64,000 nt of DNA from Xenorhabdus cabanillasii (GTDB lineage Bacteria > Pseudomonadota > Gammaproteobacteria > Enterobacterales > Enterobacteriaceae). Of this stretch, positions 1 to 9,824 are shown piece after piece. The stretch lies in the NCBI RefSeq assembly GCF_003386665.1, contig NZ_QTUB01000001.1, positions 620,001 through 684,000 on the forward strand, written 5' to 3'. The stretch's first letter is position 1. Each line of letters starts with the position of its first letter. The notes beneath the pieces are model-generated. The model searched no databases. It was not told where the DNA came from and saw nothing but the letters and a program-made list of their open reading frames with translations. A program made the translations under genes and the position numbers.

Positions 1-107
1 ACAATAACATTTAGGGGCATTTTCGTTATATTGCCACTGCCCTCAATAGCGGCAACTGTAGGGCTATCTCCCTACCTCATTCGGCATTTAAGCCGTAAAT
101 TCTGGAT

Positions 108-1856
108 TCATTTTTTAGCGCTGGATTCAGAAATCAGCCAGACTTCTTTACGTTCTTCCGGTGTCAGACCTTCAGTTCTTTCTTTAGCCACCAGAAAGTT
201 AAAACGTTCTTCCAACGCCGATGCGAAAAGATGATTCAACGCATCACTAAACGTTTTTTCAGCAATTTCTTCTATCTGTATATCGTTCCATGCGGCGAGT
301 TTTTCAAGCTGTGTTGCATACTTATTGTCGCGGTATTGCTCCAAAAGTTGCCCGGTTGTTAAGCCTGGCTGAGCAAGGCATGTGTCGACAAGCTCTATAA
401 ATAACGGTAATCCCGCTATCTGAGCAGAAAACATTCCCTGTAATGAAGGAACTAATGTCGCTAAATGCGGATTTTGCACCAGCAATGCGATAAGTATGCG
501 CATTGTTGTTGGTTTCAGTTTTAGCGCCTGATATGTATTGGTATCTTTTTTGACAAGTTTTGCCAGAGATCGTTCCAATTGTGTCGTATCAGGTATGCCC
601 AGTAGTTTCCCAAGTTCTTTAAGCAGATAGAGCCGCAACGCTTCTCCCGGAACCTGACTAATCAATGGCATAGCAAGTGAGTTAAGCTTGGTTGCTCCTT
701 CCGGGGTACTCAAATCAACCTGTGGTAGCAGTGAATCGAACAGAAACTCAGATAAAGTTTGTGCTTTTTCCATTCTCTGTTCAAAAGATTCACGTTTTTC
801 TTTACGGATCAGTGAATCTGGATCTTCACCATCAGGCAAGAACATAAAACGTAATTGCCGGCCATCATTCAGATAGGGTAGTGCTGTTTCCAGTGTTCTC
901 CATGCAGCATCACGACCTGCACGGTCTCCATCGTAACAACAGATGACGTTATCGGTTGTCCGGAAAAGTAACTGAACGTGCTCAGCAGTTGTGGAAGTTC
1001 CCAGTGAAGCTACGGCATAATCAATGCCAAACTGAGCCAGTGCGACAACATCCATATAACCTTCAACCACCAATAACCTTGAAAGGGAATTGTGGTTTTG
1101 CTGTGCTTCATAAAGGCCATATAATTGACGACCTTTATGGAAAATCTCTGTTTCCGGTGAATTGAGGTACTTGGGAAGTGCATCCCCCAGCACTCTGCCC
1201 CCGAATGCAATGACCCGCCCCCGGCGATCACGGATAGGGAACATGATGCGTTCACGGAAACGGTCATAAGTGCGGCCATTGTCATTCGTGACCAGCATTC
1301 CGGCATCGTTCAATTGCTTGCGCTCTTCAACGTTATGGGCAAACCGTTTCAGGGCATTATCCCACCCCGCCGGAGCGAAGCCGATTGCAAAACGCTGAAT
1401 GACTTCTTCACTGAGCCCACGCCTGGCTAGATATTGCCGGGCTGCCTGTCCGTTTGGTATTGTCAGTGAATGTTGATAGAAACTGTTTAGTTTATCCATC
1501 AACTGATAAAGATTTTGTCGTTGGTGGCGCTCAATATGGCCGCCACCAGAACTTGCCTCATAAGGGACTTCCAGCCCGTGCATAGCAGCCAGCTCTTCAA
1601 TGGATTCGACAAAGTCTAACCTGTCATAATTCATTAAAAAATCAATGGCATTACCATGCGCCCCACAACCGAAGCAATGATAGAACTGTTTATCGCCATT
1701 AACAGTAAATGAAGGGGTTTTTTCGTTATGGAAAGGACAACACGCCTGATGGTTTTTACCTTTCTTTTTAAGAGGCACTCTGACATCGATAAGATCAATG
1801 ATATCGGTTCTAGCTAATAAGTCATTGATAAATGCGCGTGGAATTCGTCCAGCCAT
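108..1856 (-). CDS. dnaG: DNA primase DnaG
   Basis: Synthesises RNA primers for DNA replication on the lagging strand and works with the DnaB helicase. The 582-residue length matches enterobacterial primase. The N-terminal CHC2 zinc finger is complete (C40, H43, C61, C64), followed by the catalytic core with the TOPRIM acidic motif VVEGYMD near residue 265 and the metal-binding run CCYDGDRAGR near 305. The C-terminal 140 residues form the helicase-interaction domain. It lies downstream of rpsU on the same strand with a stem-loop attenuator between them, the classical rpsU-dnaG-rpoD operon; rpoD would lie beyond position 1. The 107 bases left of the stop are intergenic. Confidence 0.98.
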   Translation of the reverse strand: MAGRIPRAFINDLLARTDIIDLIDVRVPLKKKGKNHQACCPFHNEKTPSFTVNGDKQFYHCFGCGAHGNAIDFLMNYDRLDFVESIEELAAMHGLEVPYEASSGGGHIERHQRQNLYQLMDKLNSFYQHSLTIPNGQAARQYLARRGLSEEVIQRFAIGFAPAGWDNALKRFAHNVEERKQLNDAGMLVTNDNGRTYDRFRERIMFPIRDRRGRVIAFGGRVLGDALPKYLNSPETEIFHKGRQLYGLYEAQQNHNSLSRLLVVEGYMDVVALAQFGIDYAVASLGTSTTAEHVQLLFRTTDNVICCYDGDRAGRDAAWRTLETALPYLNDGRQLRFMFLPDGEDPDSLIRKEKRESFEQRMEKAQTLSEFLFDSLLPQVDLSTPEGATKLNSLAMPLISQVPGEALRLYLLKELGKLLGIPDTTQLERSLAKLVKKDTNTYQALKLKPTTMRILIALLVQNPHLATLVPSLQGMFSAQIAGLPLFIELVDTCLAQPGLTTGQLLEQYRDNKYATQLEKLAAWNDIQIEEIAEKTFSDALNHLFASALEERFNFLVAKERTEGLTPEERKEVWLISESSAKK

Positions 1857-1890
1857 AAGCCCTTTTACGCCTGTTGATGAACGAGAATAA

Positions 1891-1917
1891 GCCGCGCTTT
1901 CTCTGGGAAAGCACGGC
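1891..1917 (-). terminator. Intra-operon attenuator between rpsU and dnaG
   Basis: On the minus strand a GC-rich arm GCCGTGCTTTC pairs with GAAAGCGCGGC across a five-base loop with one G-T wobble. Its position between rpsU and dnaG matches the partial terminator that lowers primase output relative to S21 in enterobacteria. Confidence 0.8.
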
Positions 1918-1970
1918 CTTTAACTGCAGTAGTTTGTCAATATAACCATTATGCGGATAGACCGCAAAGA

Positions 1971-2198
<228 letters not shown>

Positions 2199-2556
2199 TC
2201 AATAGAAATCGGGTTTGTCGCTGGCGTGATAGTGCCAGCCGTCTTTAAAAATGGTGCGGAATTTTACTTCAATGAACACGGCTTTGTAAAGTGCCGAGGA
2301 AAATTGAAACACACAACGCCACAGATTATAGTTTGTTTTTTTGGACGGAAAACGAACAATCTACTGCTGACGTTATTAACATTAACCACACAGGATATTC
2401 AGATATTCAAGTAGGAGTCTGATTATAGACTAAACAGAAGAAAGAGTCAGCATGTAAAATGGAGACGATTGTAATTGAGTTGATGTGAATAGTGGTCGTA
2501 AGTAGATAGTGATACACTGGTGTTTGCTTTAATTATAGTGGCGAGTGACAAGTACA

Positions 2557-3585
2557 ATGCGAGTTTTAGGTATAGAAACGTCCTGCGATGAAACCGGAAT
2601 CGCAATTTATGATGACAAATCCGGTCTGCTAGCCAATCAATTGTACAGTCAGGTAAAACTACATGCTGATTATGGAGGGGTTGTGCCTGAGCTTGCATCC
2701 CGTGATCACATTCGTAAAACGGTTCCGCTGATTCAGGCGGCCTTGAAGGAAGCGGGATTAACGAGTAAAGATATTGACGCTGTTGCTTATACCGCAGGCC
2801 CGGGCTTAGTAGGGGCATTGATGGTTGGAGCAACTATTGGCCGTTCATTGGCTTTCGCATGGGATGTACCCGCCATTCCTGTTCATCATATGGAAGGCCA
2901 TTTACTGGCACCTATGTTGGAAGAAAACAGACCTGAATTTCCTTTTGTCGCATTATTGGTTTCTGGTGGGCATACTCAGCTCATCAGTGTGACTGGTATT
3001 GGTGAATATAAATTGTTGGGCGAATCTATTGATGATGCCGCAGGTGAAGCTTTCGATAAGACGGCAAAACTACTGGGACTGGATTATCCGGGAGGCCCGG
3101 CTCTTTCCCGCATAGCACAGAAAGGTAAAGCAGGCCGTTTTGTTTTCCCCCGCCCAATGACGGATCGTCCGGGACTGGATTTTAGTTTCTCAGGTTTGAA
3201 AACTTTCGCAGCCAATACGATTCATAAGCACATTGGTGGTGATGCTGAACAAGATGAACAGACTAAAGCAGATATTGCTCATGCATTTGAAAATGCGGTT
3301 GTTGATACGCTGACAATAAAATGCAAACGAGCACTAGAGCAGACTGGTTTTAAACGATTAGTTATGGCGGGAGGGGTTAGTGCAAACCGGGCATTACGCA
3401 TTAGTATGCAAAATATGATGGAAAAATTGCGTGGTGACGTGTTTTATGCCCGCCCTGAATTTTGTACTGATAATGGAGCAATGATTGCGTTAACAGGGAT
3501 GATCCGCTTGAAAAGCGTTACCAAAGGCGCTTTAGGCGTGACTGTTAAAGCTCGCTGGCCATTGTCTGAGCTTCCTCCGTTGTAA
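2557..3585 (+). CDS. tsaD: tRNA N6-threonylcarbamoyladenosine transferase TsaD
   Basis: Transfers the threonylcarbamoyl group from TC-AMP to A37 of ANN-decoding tRNAs, together with TsaB, TsaE and TsaC. I chose the ATG at 2557 ([14 protein letters not shown]) because it matches the family start; an in-frame GTG at 2545 would add four residues. The metal-binding pair is in [11 protein letters not shown] and the ASKHA nucleotide motifs follow ([27 protein letters not shown]). The 342-residue length is normal. It is divergent from rpsU as in other enterics, but the usual neighbour plsY is absent and outer membrane protein genes follow. Confidence 0.97.
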   Translation: MRVLGIETSCDETGIAIYDDKSGLLANQLYSQVKLHADYGGVVPELASRDHIRKTVPLIQAALKEAGLTSKDIDAVAYTAGPGLVGALMVGATIGRSLAFAWDVPAIPVHHMEGHLLAPMLEENRPEFPFVALLVSGGHTQLISVTGIGEYKLLGESIDDAAGEAFDKTAKLLGLDYPGGPALSRIAQKGKAGRFVFPRPMTDRPGLDFSFSGLKTFAANTIHKHIGGDAEQDEQTKADIAHAFENAVVDTLTIKCKRALEQTGFKRLVMAGGVSANRALRISMQNMMEKLRGDVFYARPEFCTDNGAMIALTGMIRLKSVTKGALGVTVKARWPLSELPPL

Positions 3586-3630
3586 AAGTAATTTACATGA
3601 AAAAGTAAAGCAGAGTATTCATCAAATGAA

Positions 3631-3694
3631 AGAAGGAAGGTACTACTCAAATATTTAATACCATTGAATATTGAGTAGTATCTTCCTTCTTTTC
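3631..3694. terminator. Strong bidirectional terminator, tsaD versus Ail-like gene
   Basis: A long hairpin with arms of about 24 bases (AAGGAAGGTACTACTCAAATA paired with the matching right arm, two mismatches) is flanked by A-rich and T-rich runs. It sits between the convergent tsaD and the minus-strand Ail-like gene and can serve both. Confidence 0.88.
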
Positions 3695-3729
3695 GAATTA
3701 ATAAATTTAAAATATTGCTATATTTTTAT

Positions 3730-4440
3730 TTAAAATCTATATCCAATACCAACATTAAATCCATTAATATAATTGTTTGTCCCCTCACCATATGGAATTG
3801 TGTCAGTAAATTTTGACAGTGTACCTTCATAAGCGAGGTAAAGAGTGATATTTTTAACGGGATTAATTTCAATACCAGCACCATAGGCAATATTATTAGT
3901 GCGCAGAGAAAACTTAGTATTATGCTTGTTATCAATCTGTTGATAGGACATATCGGGATTGAGGCCTTGCCATGTTCCTACATGTCCAGTCGAAGAATCT
4001 ATATTATTAATATTATCACTCACTCCAAAGGGGGCACTTATATGATATGTTACATGAGAAATACCAAGTAAGCCATAAATGCTCAAATAATCATTTATGC
4101 GGTAAGCTGGACCTGCCATTAGGGAGAAATATTTTGTTCTATATGAATTTCTTGCCTTAGAATATGTAGGCGCAACAGGTTTAATGCTCTGATTATTAAA
4201 CCAAAAACTCCTGTCTCCACGACCCTGCATATAAGTAAACTGACCAATTATGCTGACTGGGGAGTCCCATTCATAGCGATAATGAATGTTAAATCCATTA
4301 AGATTAATTTTGTCAGCAGGTTTGGTTATCTTGCCTCTTGCATACCCAGCAGCTATGGTATGTGTATCAGCATTAGCTAATGAACCATACATAAAGCTGA
4401 ATAAGGCTAAAGTTGTTAGAAGCGCTTTTTTCGTTACCAT
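3730..4440 (-). CDS. Ail/PagC/OmpX-family outer membrane beta-barrel protein, copy 1
   Basis: Probable eight-stranded outer membrane protein of 236 residues. A cleavable signal peptide (MVTKKALLTTLALFSFMYGS, cut near SLANA-DT) is followed by alternating aromatic strands such as YRYEWDSPVSIIGQFTYM, FSLMAGPAYRINDYLSIYG and a C-terminal strand ending GFNVGIGYRF with the terminal Phe expected for Bam recognition. Ail relatives mediate adhesion and serum resistance; whether this one does is not shown. It is larger than OmpX (about 170 residues) because of long loops near residues 75-105 and 150-175. Its tandem neighbour is a paralogue with nearly the same signal peptide. Confidence 0.88.
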   Translation of the reverse strand: MVTKKALLTTLALFSFMYGSLANADTHTIAAGYARGKITKPADKINLNGFNIHYRYEWDSPVSIIGQFTYMQGRGDRSFWFNNQSIKPVAPTYSKARNSYRTKYFSLMAGPAYRINDYLSIYGLLGISHVTYHISAPFGVSDNINNIDSSTGHVGTWQGLNPDMSYQQIDNKHNTKFSLRTNNIAYGAGIEINPVKNITLYLAYEGTLSKFTDTIPYGEGTNNYINGFNVGIGYRF

Positions 4441-4545
4441 GATGAGAGACCTTTCATATTGTTAACTGATCTAATTATAGGTGATTTATAAAATATGAAA
4501 AAACTGTTGTTTATTTTATTCACATAGCGATTTATGTTTTTCTAA

Positions 4546-5361
4546 TTAGAACTTATATCCTATTCCAATGTTAAATCCGTGTATTAACTTAGTTTTGGCT
4601 GATTTTGTATCATATGGCCCATTTCTGCCGTTAGCAAAGGCCTCATATGCAAAGGGGTCAGTTGACATTTTCTGGTATTTCGTTATGGAGCCTTCATAAT
4701 TGAAATAAAGGCTGATATTTTTAACGGGATTAACTTCAATACCGGCACCATAGGCAATATTATTTGTTTTTTGAGGAACCTGAATAGACACATGTTTCCC
4801 CGCCTGTTTATAGTTATATGTATTTATTCCCCGAGAAAAAATCGTATCATGTATTGTTGTTAAAAAATGGTGATTTAGATAATAACTATCTGTCCATCGT
4901 TTTGCATTGAATGATGTATGCGAAATACCCAGTAAACCATATATACTTACATAATCGTTTATACGATAAGCAGGTCCTAGCATTAGAGAGAAATATTTCG
5001 CATCAGGTTTTTCAGTTTCCGGCCCAGAGTATTTCTTTAATATATTCTTTAAACAATTAGAAGACATACTACCTGGACACTCAGAGTTCACCGCTATCCT
5101 CGTCAGGGCTTGTGAGTTGTGATAATCCAGAAAACTTGGTAATGAATCATCTCCCCTCATATAGGTGAATGTTCCAATAATACTGATTGGAGAATCCCAC
5201 TCATAGCGATAGTAAACATTAACTCCCTGAAGTTTTGTTACTTTGGCTATCTTACTTTTCGCATACCCTATTCCTATAGTATGTGAATTTGCATTGGCTA
5301 ATGAACCATATATAAGGCAGGACGTAGCCAACGTCATTAGAAGCGCTTTTTTTGTTACCAT
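4546..5361 (-). CDS. Ail/PagC/OmpX-family outer membrane beta-barrel protein, copy 2
   Basis: Paralogue of the adjacent gene, 271 residues, with the same signal peptide start MVTKKALLMTLA and shared strands (YRYEWDSPISIIGTFTYMRG, SLMLGPAYRINDYVSIYG, a terminal strand ending GFNIGIGYKF). It differs mainly by longer extracellular loops: one near residues 85-115 carries two Cys (CPGS and NCLK) that could form a loop disulfide. The 105 bases between the copies are AT-rich with no strong terminator, so co-transcription is possible. Tandem duplication with loop divergence suggests selection on surface-exposed parts. Confidence 0.87.
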   Translation of the reverse strand: MVTKKALLMTLATSCLIYGSLANANSHTIGIGYAKSKIAKVTKLQGVNVYYRYEWDSPISIIGTFTYMRGDDSLPSFLDYHNSQALTRIAVNSECPGSMSSNCLKNILKKYSGPETEKPDAKYFSLMLGPAYRINDYVSIYGLLGISHTSFNAKRWTDSYYLNHHFLTTIHDTIFSRGINTYNYKQAGKHVSIQVPQKTNNIAYGAGIEVNPVKNISLYFNYEGSITKYQKMSTDPFAYEAFANGRNGPYDTKSAKTKLIHGFNIGIGYKF

Positions 5362-6086
5362 GATTATATACCTTTAATGTTTATTAGCTGAACCAAGTAT
5401 AGATAATTTATAGAATATGCAAATGAAAATTTCCAATTAAGTTATTAATATTAATGTATTTGTATTTTTTGTTATTTTTAAAATATTGAGTGTTATTTTT
5501 AATAACTTAGGTTGAATAATAATTCGTAGTGCATTCTTTTGATGCTTTTTTTATTTGTGTGTTTTTCTCCCTGATTACTGAGTGACAAATAAAACCCGGT
5601 TATTTTACTGATAAAATGGGTGTTACCGATACCGAGTACCAGATAATCGAAATGACTGCCTTGTTTCATATGGATACGTATTGAATCCAGTATTTTTAAA
5701 CATTCGATTAACGCCAGTCATTGACAGTTACGGCTGGCACATCTTCAATCACTAATTTATTGGGTTCTTTAATCACAATGGCTTTCATTCTGCATCCTTT
5801 AACTACGCGGGTTGGTTCTGGGAAAGCTTTTATTGGATAAAGTGGTTTAATATTGGTTGATAAATTAAGTATTATATTTCAAATTGGTCATCCAAATTGT
5901 TTTTTTTCACCCTATCAACCGTAAAAATAAATTATAATGGTTGAAAACAGCGCGAATCATGACAGGTTACAAAAGTATCATCTTTATATAGCAGGGTAAT
6001 GGTAAAATTGGTTGACCATGTTTTTGATTGAAATATACTCTGCAATTGAAGAATTCAATTTAATTTTGCAAAGTTGTCAATTAGCT
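5362..6086. other. AT-rich intergenic region
   Basis: Apart from the 26-codon dehydrogenase stub annotated separately, I see no gene here. An inverted repeat AAGTTATTAA/TTAATAACTT lies around 5438-5506. The stretch before 6087 should contain the regulator promoter but no clear box stands out. Confidence 0.5.
5708..5788 (-). pseudogene. N-terminal stub of a zinc-dependent alcohol dehydrogenase
   Basis: A good Shine-Dalgarno (AAAGGATG) precedes an ATG that opens 26 codons starting MKAIVIKEPNKLVIEDVP and ending in a stop. This matches the first strand of medium-chain zinc dehydrogenases of the LgoD/RspB type; the catalytic and Rossmann domains are gone. It sits divergently from a UxuR-type regulator, as hexuronate oxidoreductase genes often do, so it is probably a relic of that pathway. 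Confidence 0.6.
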
Positions 6087-6848
6087 ATGGATAATCAATA
6101 TCGTTCGTACCGGTACTTAGGTCAGCAGTTAAAAGAACTCATTGTGTCTGGCGCATATCCAATAGGAAGCCGTCTTATGCCAGAGCGTGAAATTGCGAAA
6201 CAATATGCGGTAAGCCGCTCGTTGGTCCGTGAAGCTCTGATCATGCTTGAGATAGAAAATCTTGTCTCAATAAAGAAAGGGTCAGGGGTGTATATCATTA
6301 ACCACCCGGACCTGATTGCTAACGAGGCAAAAAATAATGACCACGGCCCATTTGAGATATTGCAGGCGCGTCAGGTGATCGAAAGCGCCATTGCTGCATG
6401 CGCGGCCATCTCTGCAACCAAAGCAGATATCCAGGAAATTCGGGCATTACTTGAAGAAGAACGTAAGAAAGTCAATTTGAATGAGAGTGGTGAGGAGAAT
6501 GACCATAAATTCCATATCCTGATTGCCAGAGCAAGTAAAAACGACATGATGGCGAAAGTTATCGAAGAAATATGGTCTGCCCGCCTTAACAGCCCTATGT
6601 GGGACAAGCTACATGAGCATATAGAAGATATAAGCTATCGTAAACAGTGGCTTACTGATCATGAAAATATCTTGAATGCATTACAGCGACGTGATCCTGA
6701 GTTGGCAAGAAAAGAGATGTGGCAACATTTGGAGAATGTAAAAAATACGCTGATGGTGCTCTCTGATTTTGATGATCCCCATTTTGATGGTTATTTGTTT
6801 GAAACGATCCCTTATCAAACTATTTTTGAATCAGCGAAAGATAAATAG
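6087..6848 (+). CDS. GntR-family regulator of the UxuR/ExuR/LgoR subgroup
   Basis: FadR-subfamily transcription factor. The N-terminal winged helix-turn-helix ([20 protein letters not shown], then [22 protein letters not shown]) is followed by an FCD effector domain containing [14 protein letters not shown], a metal/ligand His region [12 protein letters not shown], and [14 protein letters not shown] and FDGYLFE signatures characteristic of UxuR and ExuR. I chose ATG 6087 because it gives the family N-terminus; an in-frame TTG at 6012 and ATG at 6018 would extend it. By analogy it represses hexuronate or aldonate catabolism genes and responds to the sugar acid. Its likely target genes on both sides are now fragments. 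Confidence 0.88.
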   Translation: MDNQYRSYRYLGQQLKELIVSGAYPIGSRLMPEREIAKQYAVSRSLVREALIMLEIENLVSIKKGSGVYIINHPDLIANEAKNNDHGPFEILQARQVIESAIAACAAISATKADIQEIRALLEEERKKVNLNESGEENDHKFHILIARASKNDMMAKVIEEIWSARLNSPMWDKLHEHIEDISYRKQWLTDHENILNALQRRDPELARKEMWQHLENVKNTLMVLSDFDDPHFDGYLFETIPYQTIFESAKDK

Positions 6849-6956
6849 TGATAGAATATACCTGGCGTTGGTACGGACTGGGTGATCCTGTTTCTTTAAG
6901 CGATGCCAGGCAAGCCACAGCAACAGGTATTGTTTCCGCACTTCACCATATTCTGA
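6848..6956 (+). pseudogene. uxuA: N-terminal fragment of mannonate dehydratase UxuA
   Basis: A GTG overlapping the regulator stop opens a reading frame with [17 protein letters not shown] and [10 protein letters not shown], closely matching the first 35 residues of UxuA, which dehydrates D-mannonate to 2-keto-3-deoxygluconate. It is cut at 6956 by an IS3-type end (TGTGGCACCC). The remaining 90 percent of the gene is absent. Confidence 0.85.
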
Positions 6957-7245
6957 TGTGGCACCCTAATTTTGGTCACTGTTATAGAGGTGATACTCTC
7001 ACTTCAACAATGAAAATAAGTGACGCAATGTAAAGATGTTTTAATTCAGAATCTAAACGGGCAGCAGCGTTACTGGTGCTTGATCAAAACTACTCTATTG
7101 CCGAAGCGGCCAGAGCAATGAGTGTCAGCAAGTCTGCCATGGGAAAATGGGTAAGTCAGTTAAGACATGAACGGCAGGGCCAATTGCCAAAGGAAACGCC
7201 AATCACACCGGAACAGCTTGAAATACGTGAACTGAAGAAAAGAGA
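6957..7245 (+). mobile_element. IS3-family fragment (left end plus orfA)
   Basis: It starts with an end resembling that at 19077 (TGTGGCACxCTAATTTTGGTCA) and encodes an OrfA-type helix-turn-helix with the segments [20 protein letters not shown] and [15 protein letters not shown]. The original start is mutated to ATG TAA and the frame is truncated near 7245 where other IS DNA begins. It is related to, but more diverged than, the two copies at 19 and 22 kb. Confidence 0.8.
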
Positions 7246-7285
7246 TCATGTATTAAATAGTTAGATCTTGGTGTTAAATAGTTTG

Positions 7286-8326
7286 TCATAATGGTGAGAC
7301 TCTTATATTTCTCATTGCTTTCCAAGCCATTAACGAAGCCCTTTTCAAAAAAATTTTCACATTACGAATAAGCTGCCACATAAATTGGCAACAATGATTG
7401 CGTGTCACCGTTTCATGAAGTGATTGCCATAACCGTTCTATTTTGTTTAACCAAGGCGAGTAGACCGGAAGAAAGAGAAGCGTCACAGTGGGATTATTCG
7501 ACAGCCATTCTCTGACCTTTTTACTTTTATGGATACCGTAATTATCTAAAATCACGCTCAGCGTTTCTGCATCACGATATGCGCGTTTCAATGCTTCTAA
7601 CATTTTGATAAATAAATCTGAGTTTTTCCTCGTGTAACCCGTAGATACGACCTTTCTTGTTTGGGCATCAAGGCAACCGGCAAAATAATATTTTTGATTT
7701 TGACCCGGTGTCACAATCCGTTTCTGCTGACCTTTAAAGTACCAGTCAGCGCCAATTTTAGGGTTAAAATCAATATCCACTTCATCTTCATAAACAACGG
7801 GGTGTTTCTCTGAAGCCCGTGAAAGTGCCTCAGCAATACGCGCCATTTTTTCGTCATATTCGGGATCCGGTTGTTTTAATGTCGGTGCCGCCCGCCGCCA
7901 GACAATGCCTTGTTTGCAGAAGTAACGGTAAAGTGTGCTGATGGAAAGTGCAATATGCAGATATTTTCTGAGTAAAAACACAAAAAATGCAAGACTCCAA
8001 CGAGAACCGATATAGCCAAACTGTTGGGGAGCGTGCTCTAAAAAATAATAGAAGAGAGGCAGATAACGGGCTAAATGCCACTGAATATGACGCCCCGCGG
8101 GTAAGCTCTGCAAGCCGGCCCATCCTTGTTCTCTAAACTTTTTCAGCCAACGCCAAACGGAAGATTCGGCGCAGCAAAGTATCCCAGCGACTTGAGGAAC
8201 AGAATGTGTTTTGCACAGTAGAAGTATCCCCATGATCCGGCGTGCATAATTTTTATCAGGTGTTTTTTGAACGATTTTTTTCATCTGCCGCCGTTCATTT
8301 CGGGAAGTGGGTGGTATGATAAGCAT
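7286..8326 (-). CDS. IS630-family transposase (intact)
   Basis: DDE transposase of 346 residues. An N-terminal helix-turn-helix region (HSVPQVAGILCCAESSVWRW) precedes the catalytic domain with the acidic motifs EDEVDIDFNP, VILDNYGIH and the signature YSPWLNKIERLWQSLHE. Length and motifs are complete, so it may be active. It sits inside IS3/IS1 debris; the boundaries are not certain, but a 10-base inverted repeat lies just upstream of the start. Confidence 0.9.
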   Translation of the reverse strand: MLIIPPTSRNERRQMKKIVQKTPDKNYARRIMGILLLCKTHSVPQVAGILCCAESSVWRWLKKFREQGWAGLQSLPAGRHIQWHLARYLPLFYYFLEHAPQQFGYIGSRWSLAFFVFLLRKYLHIALSISTLYRYFCKQGIVWRRAAPTLKQPDPEYDEKMARIAEALSRASEKHPVVYEDEVDIDFNPKIGADWYFKGQQKRIVTPGQNQKYYFAGCLDAQTRKVVSTGYTRKNSDLFIKMLEALKRAYRDAETLSVILDNYGIHKSKKVREWLSNNPTVTLLFLPVYSPWLNKIERLWQSLHETVTRNHCCQFMWQLIRNVKIFLKRASLMAWKAMRNIRVSPL

Positions 8327-8327
8327 A

Positions 8328-8392
8328 ACTCGATCCTTTTTTCTGTGATTTTGCGTTTTGGGAACAAAAATTTCGCAAATTTAGGATCGAGT
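8328..8392. repeat. Nested hairpin upstream of the IS630 transposase
   Basis: ACTCGATCCT (8328-8337) is repeated inverted as AGGATCGAGT (8383-8392), and between them TTTGCG pairs with CGCAAA. It lies immediately 5' of the transposase start, so it could be the IS end structure or a leader hairpin limiting transposase expression. Confidence 0.6.
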
Positions 8393-8425
8393 TTCTTTGA
8401 GACTCCTGCCATTTTGAAAAGCTAT

Positions 8426-8590
8426 TTAAAAATAATGTTCACGTTCAATAAAAGTTCCTATCACTTTATCGTGTATTTCTTCAGATTTGGAATAACCTAT
8501 CGTTTTTCGATTCAGCCGTTTTATCCGGATACGAAGAGTGAGATGAGTTCTCTCGATACGTTGGGTAAATTTCTTTCCCGTGAGATGTTT
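8426..8590 (-). pseudogene. C-terminal fragment of IS1 transposase InsB
   Basis: The last 50 residues of the minus-strand frame (HLTGKKFTQRIERTHLTLR, IKRLNRKTIGYSKSEEIHDK, VIGTFIE) match the C-terminal end of IS1 InsB. Upstream it is joined in frame to an IS3-type OrfB piece, giving an 89-residue chimeric reading frame (8426-8695). Confidence 0.8.
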
Positions 8591-9115
8591 TTTATATGAC
8601 TGATACTTTTTATATCGTAGATTAGAAGCAAGCTGTTCTTCACGCATCAATTTTCGTACTGTCTTATGGTTAAGAGGGTATCCTTCGTTGCGCAAGGCCA
8701 GTGTGATCCGGCGATAACCCTATCTTCCTTTATGATAATGAAAAATCTCTCTAATTTTTTGTTTTTCAACTGCATAAGGGACCTCACGACAATGCATTTT
8801 TACCTGATAGTAAAAAGTGCTGCGAGGAAGCACAGCAATGGACAAGAGTAATGCAAGAGGATGGCCAGACCTTAATTCAGCGATTATTTTTACCTTGTCC
8901 GCTGTTTCGGGGTCTTTTTCTGAATCAAGGCCCGCAGGTATTCCAACTCTTCCTCCACAGTGTGAAATTCAGGAGGTTGTGCTGTTAGCTTATAGGCAGG
9001 GATATTTTTTGCTTTCTTTGGCACTTTGGGACAGCCTCTGGGGTTATTGTTAAGCGCCATAATACCCCCTTCACGATAAAGACGCTCCCATTTACTGACG
9101 GTACAAGCGGCTGCA
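8591..9115 (-). mobile_element. IS3-family (IS150-group) remnant, orfA-orfB
   Basis: On the minus strand the end of OrfA is readable (CTVSKWERLYREGGIMALNN, CPKVPKKAKNIPAYKL, EELEYLRALIQKKTPKQRT), followed in another frame by the start of OrfB (VKIIAELRSGHPLALLLSIA, RSTFYYQVKMHCREVPYAVE, GYRRITLALRNEGYPLNHKT). An in-frame stop lies at KGR-stop-GYRR and the element is cut at about 8590 by the IS1 fragment. The right side abuts a bacteriocin gene. Confidence 0.8.
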
Positions 9116-9793
9116 ATGGCAGGAACGGCTGTAAATCAGGAGAATAACGAGCATAAAAAAGAATCAAAACCGCTGTTATCCAAAAATGATAGACTAACAC
9201 TGGAGGGGATTCAGTCCAGTCTGACCCGTGAATATCAACTTGCCAGTATGTCTGTCAATGTGTTGGGGATGATGCTACGAAACTGGTGGGATGGCGATGA
9301 TGATGATTTATTCAGCCATGAAAACTTAAAGAAAATTGCCGACAAAAAAGGTACGGTGGAAACACGGGTTCGCTACCATTTTGTGGAAAATCCCCAGACA
9401 GGTCAACTGACCGCGGTGGGATACCATACCAGTGAAGAGAGTAAGCTGGAGCCGGTAAAAGTCCGCCATGTGCAGCATAATGCATCTTTAAATCGGTATG
9501 AATTTTGGGAAGATGGTGCTTAATCGCCGACATTGGTCTGGTATCAGAATGCGGCATCCGGTGGATTATCGCAGCAGGATATTGGTAAATCGGTTTCACA
9601 AGATTCTACCGTCAATGTCAAAGTAGCTGTGTTGGATCCCCAAGCCACAGGCCAGACACCGGGACTTCCGATACCAGAGGAAAGGGACTGGCGGGATGGC
9701 GATTACGTTAACCCACAGCAGGATCCGAATGAGATTGGGGGAAATAGCACGTCTACGCCAATACCGGATGCAAAAGAGAATGGGTACATATGA
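9104..9793 (+). pseudogene. S-type pyocin/colicin-like bacteriocin fragment
   Basis: The frame carries a Pyocin_S-type translocation domain: VETRVRYHFVENPQTGQLTA, VGYHTSEES, KVRHVQHNA, YEFWEDGA, then after an in-frame TAA at 9521 SPTLVWYQN and a proline/asparagine-rich linker ending near residue 225. The receptor-binding N-terminus is missing (IS150 debris replaces it) and no recognisable nuclease domain follows, so both ends and the middle are damaged. An immunity-like gene starts 32 bases downstream, the usual order for such toxins. Confidence 0.72.
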
Positions 9794-9824
9794 TAGTGAA
9801 TTAAATAGAATTAAGGATTAAATA

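Noticed and set aside
1010..1306. 98-codon minus-strand frame inside dnaG
   Set aside because: Shadow of dnaG in another frame; no ribosome binding site and no family resemblance.
2447..2833. 128-codon minus-strand frame over the tsaD start
   Set aside because: Antisense shadow of tsaD with unlikely composition.
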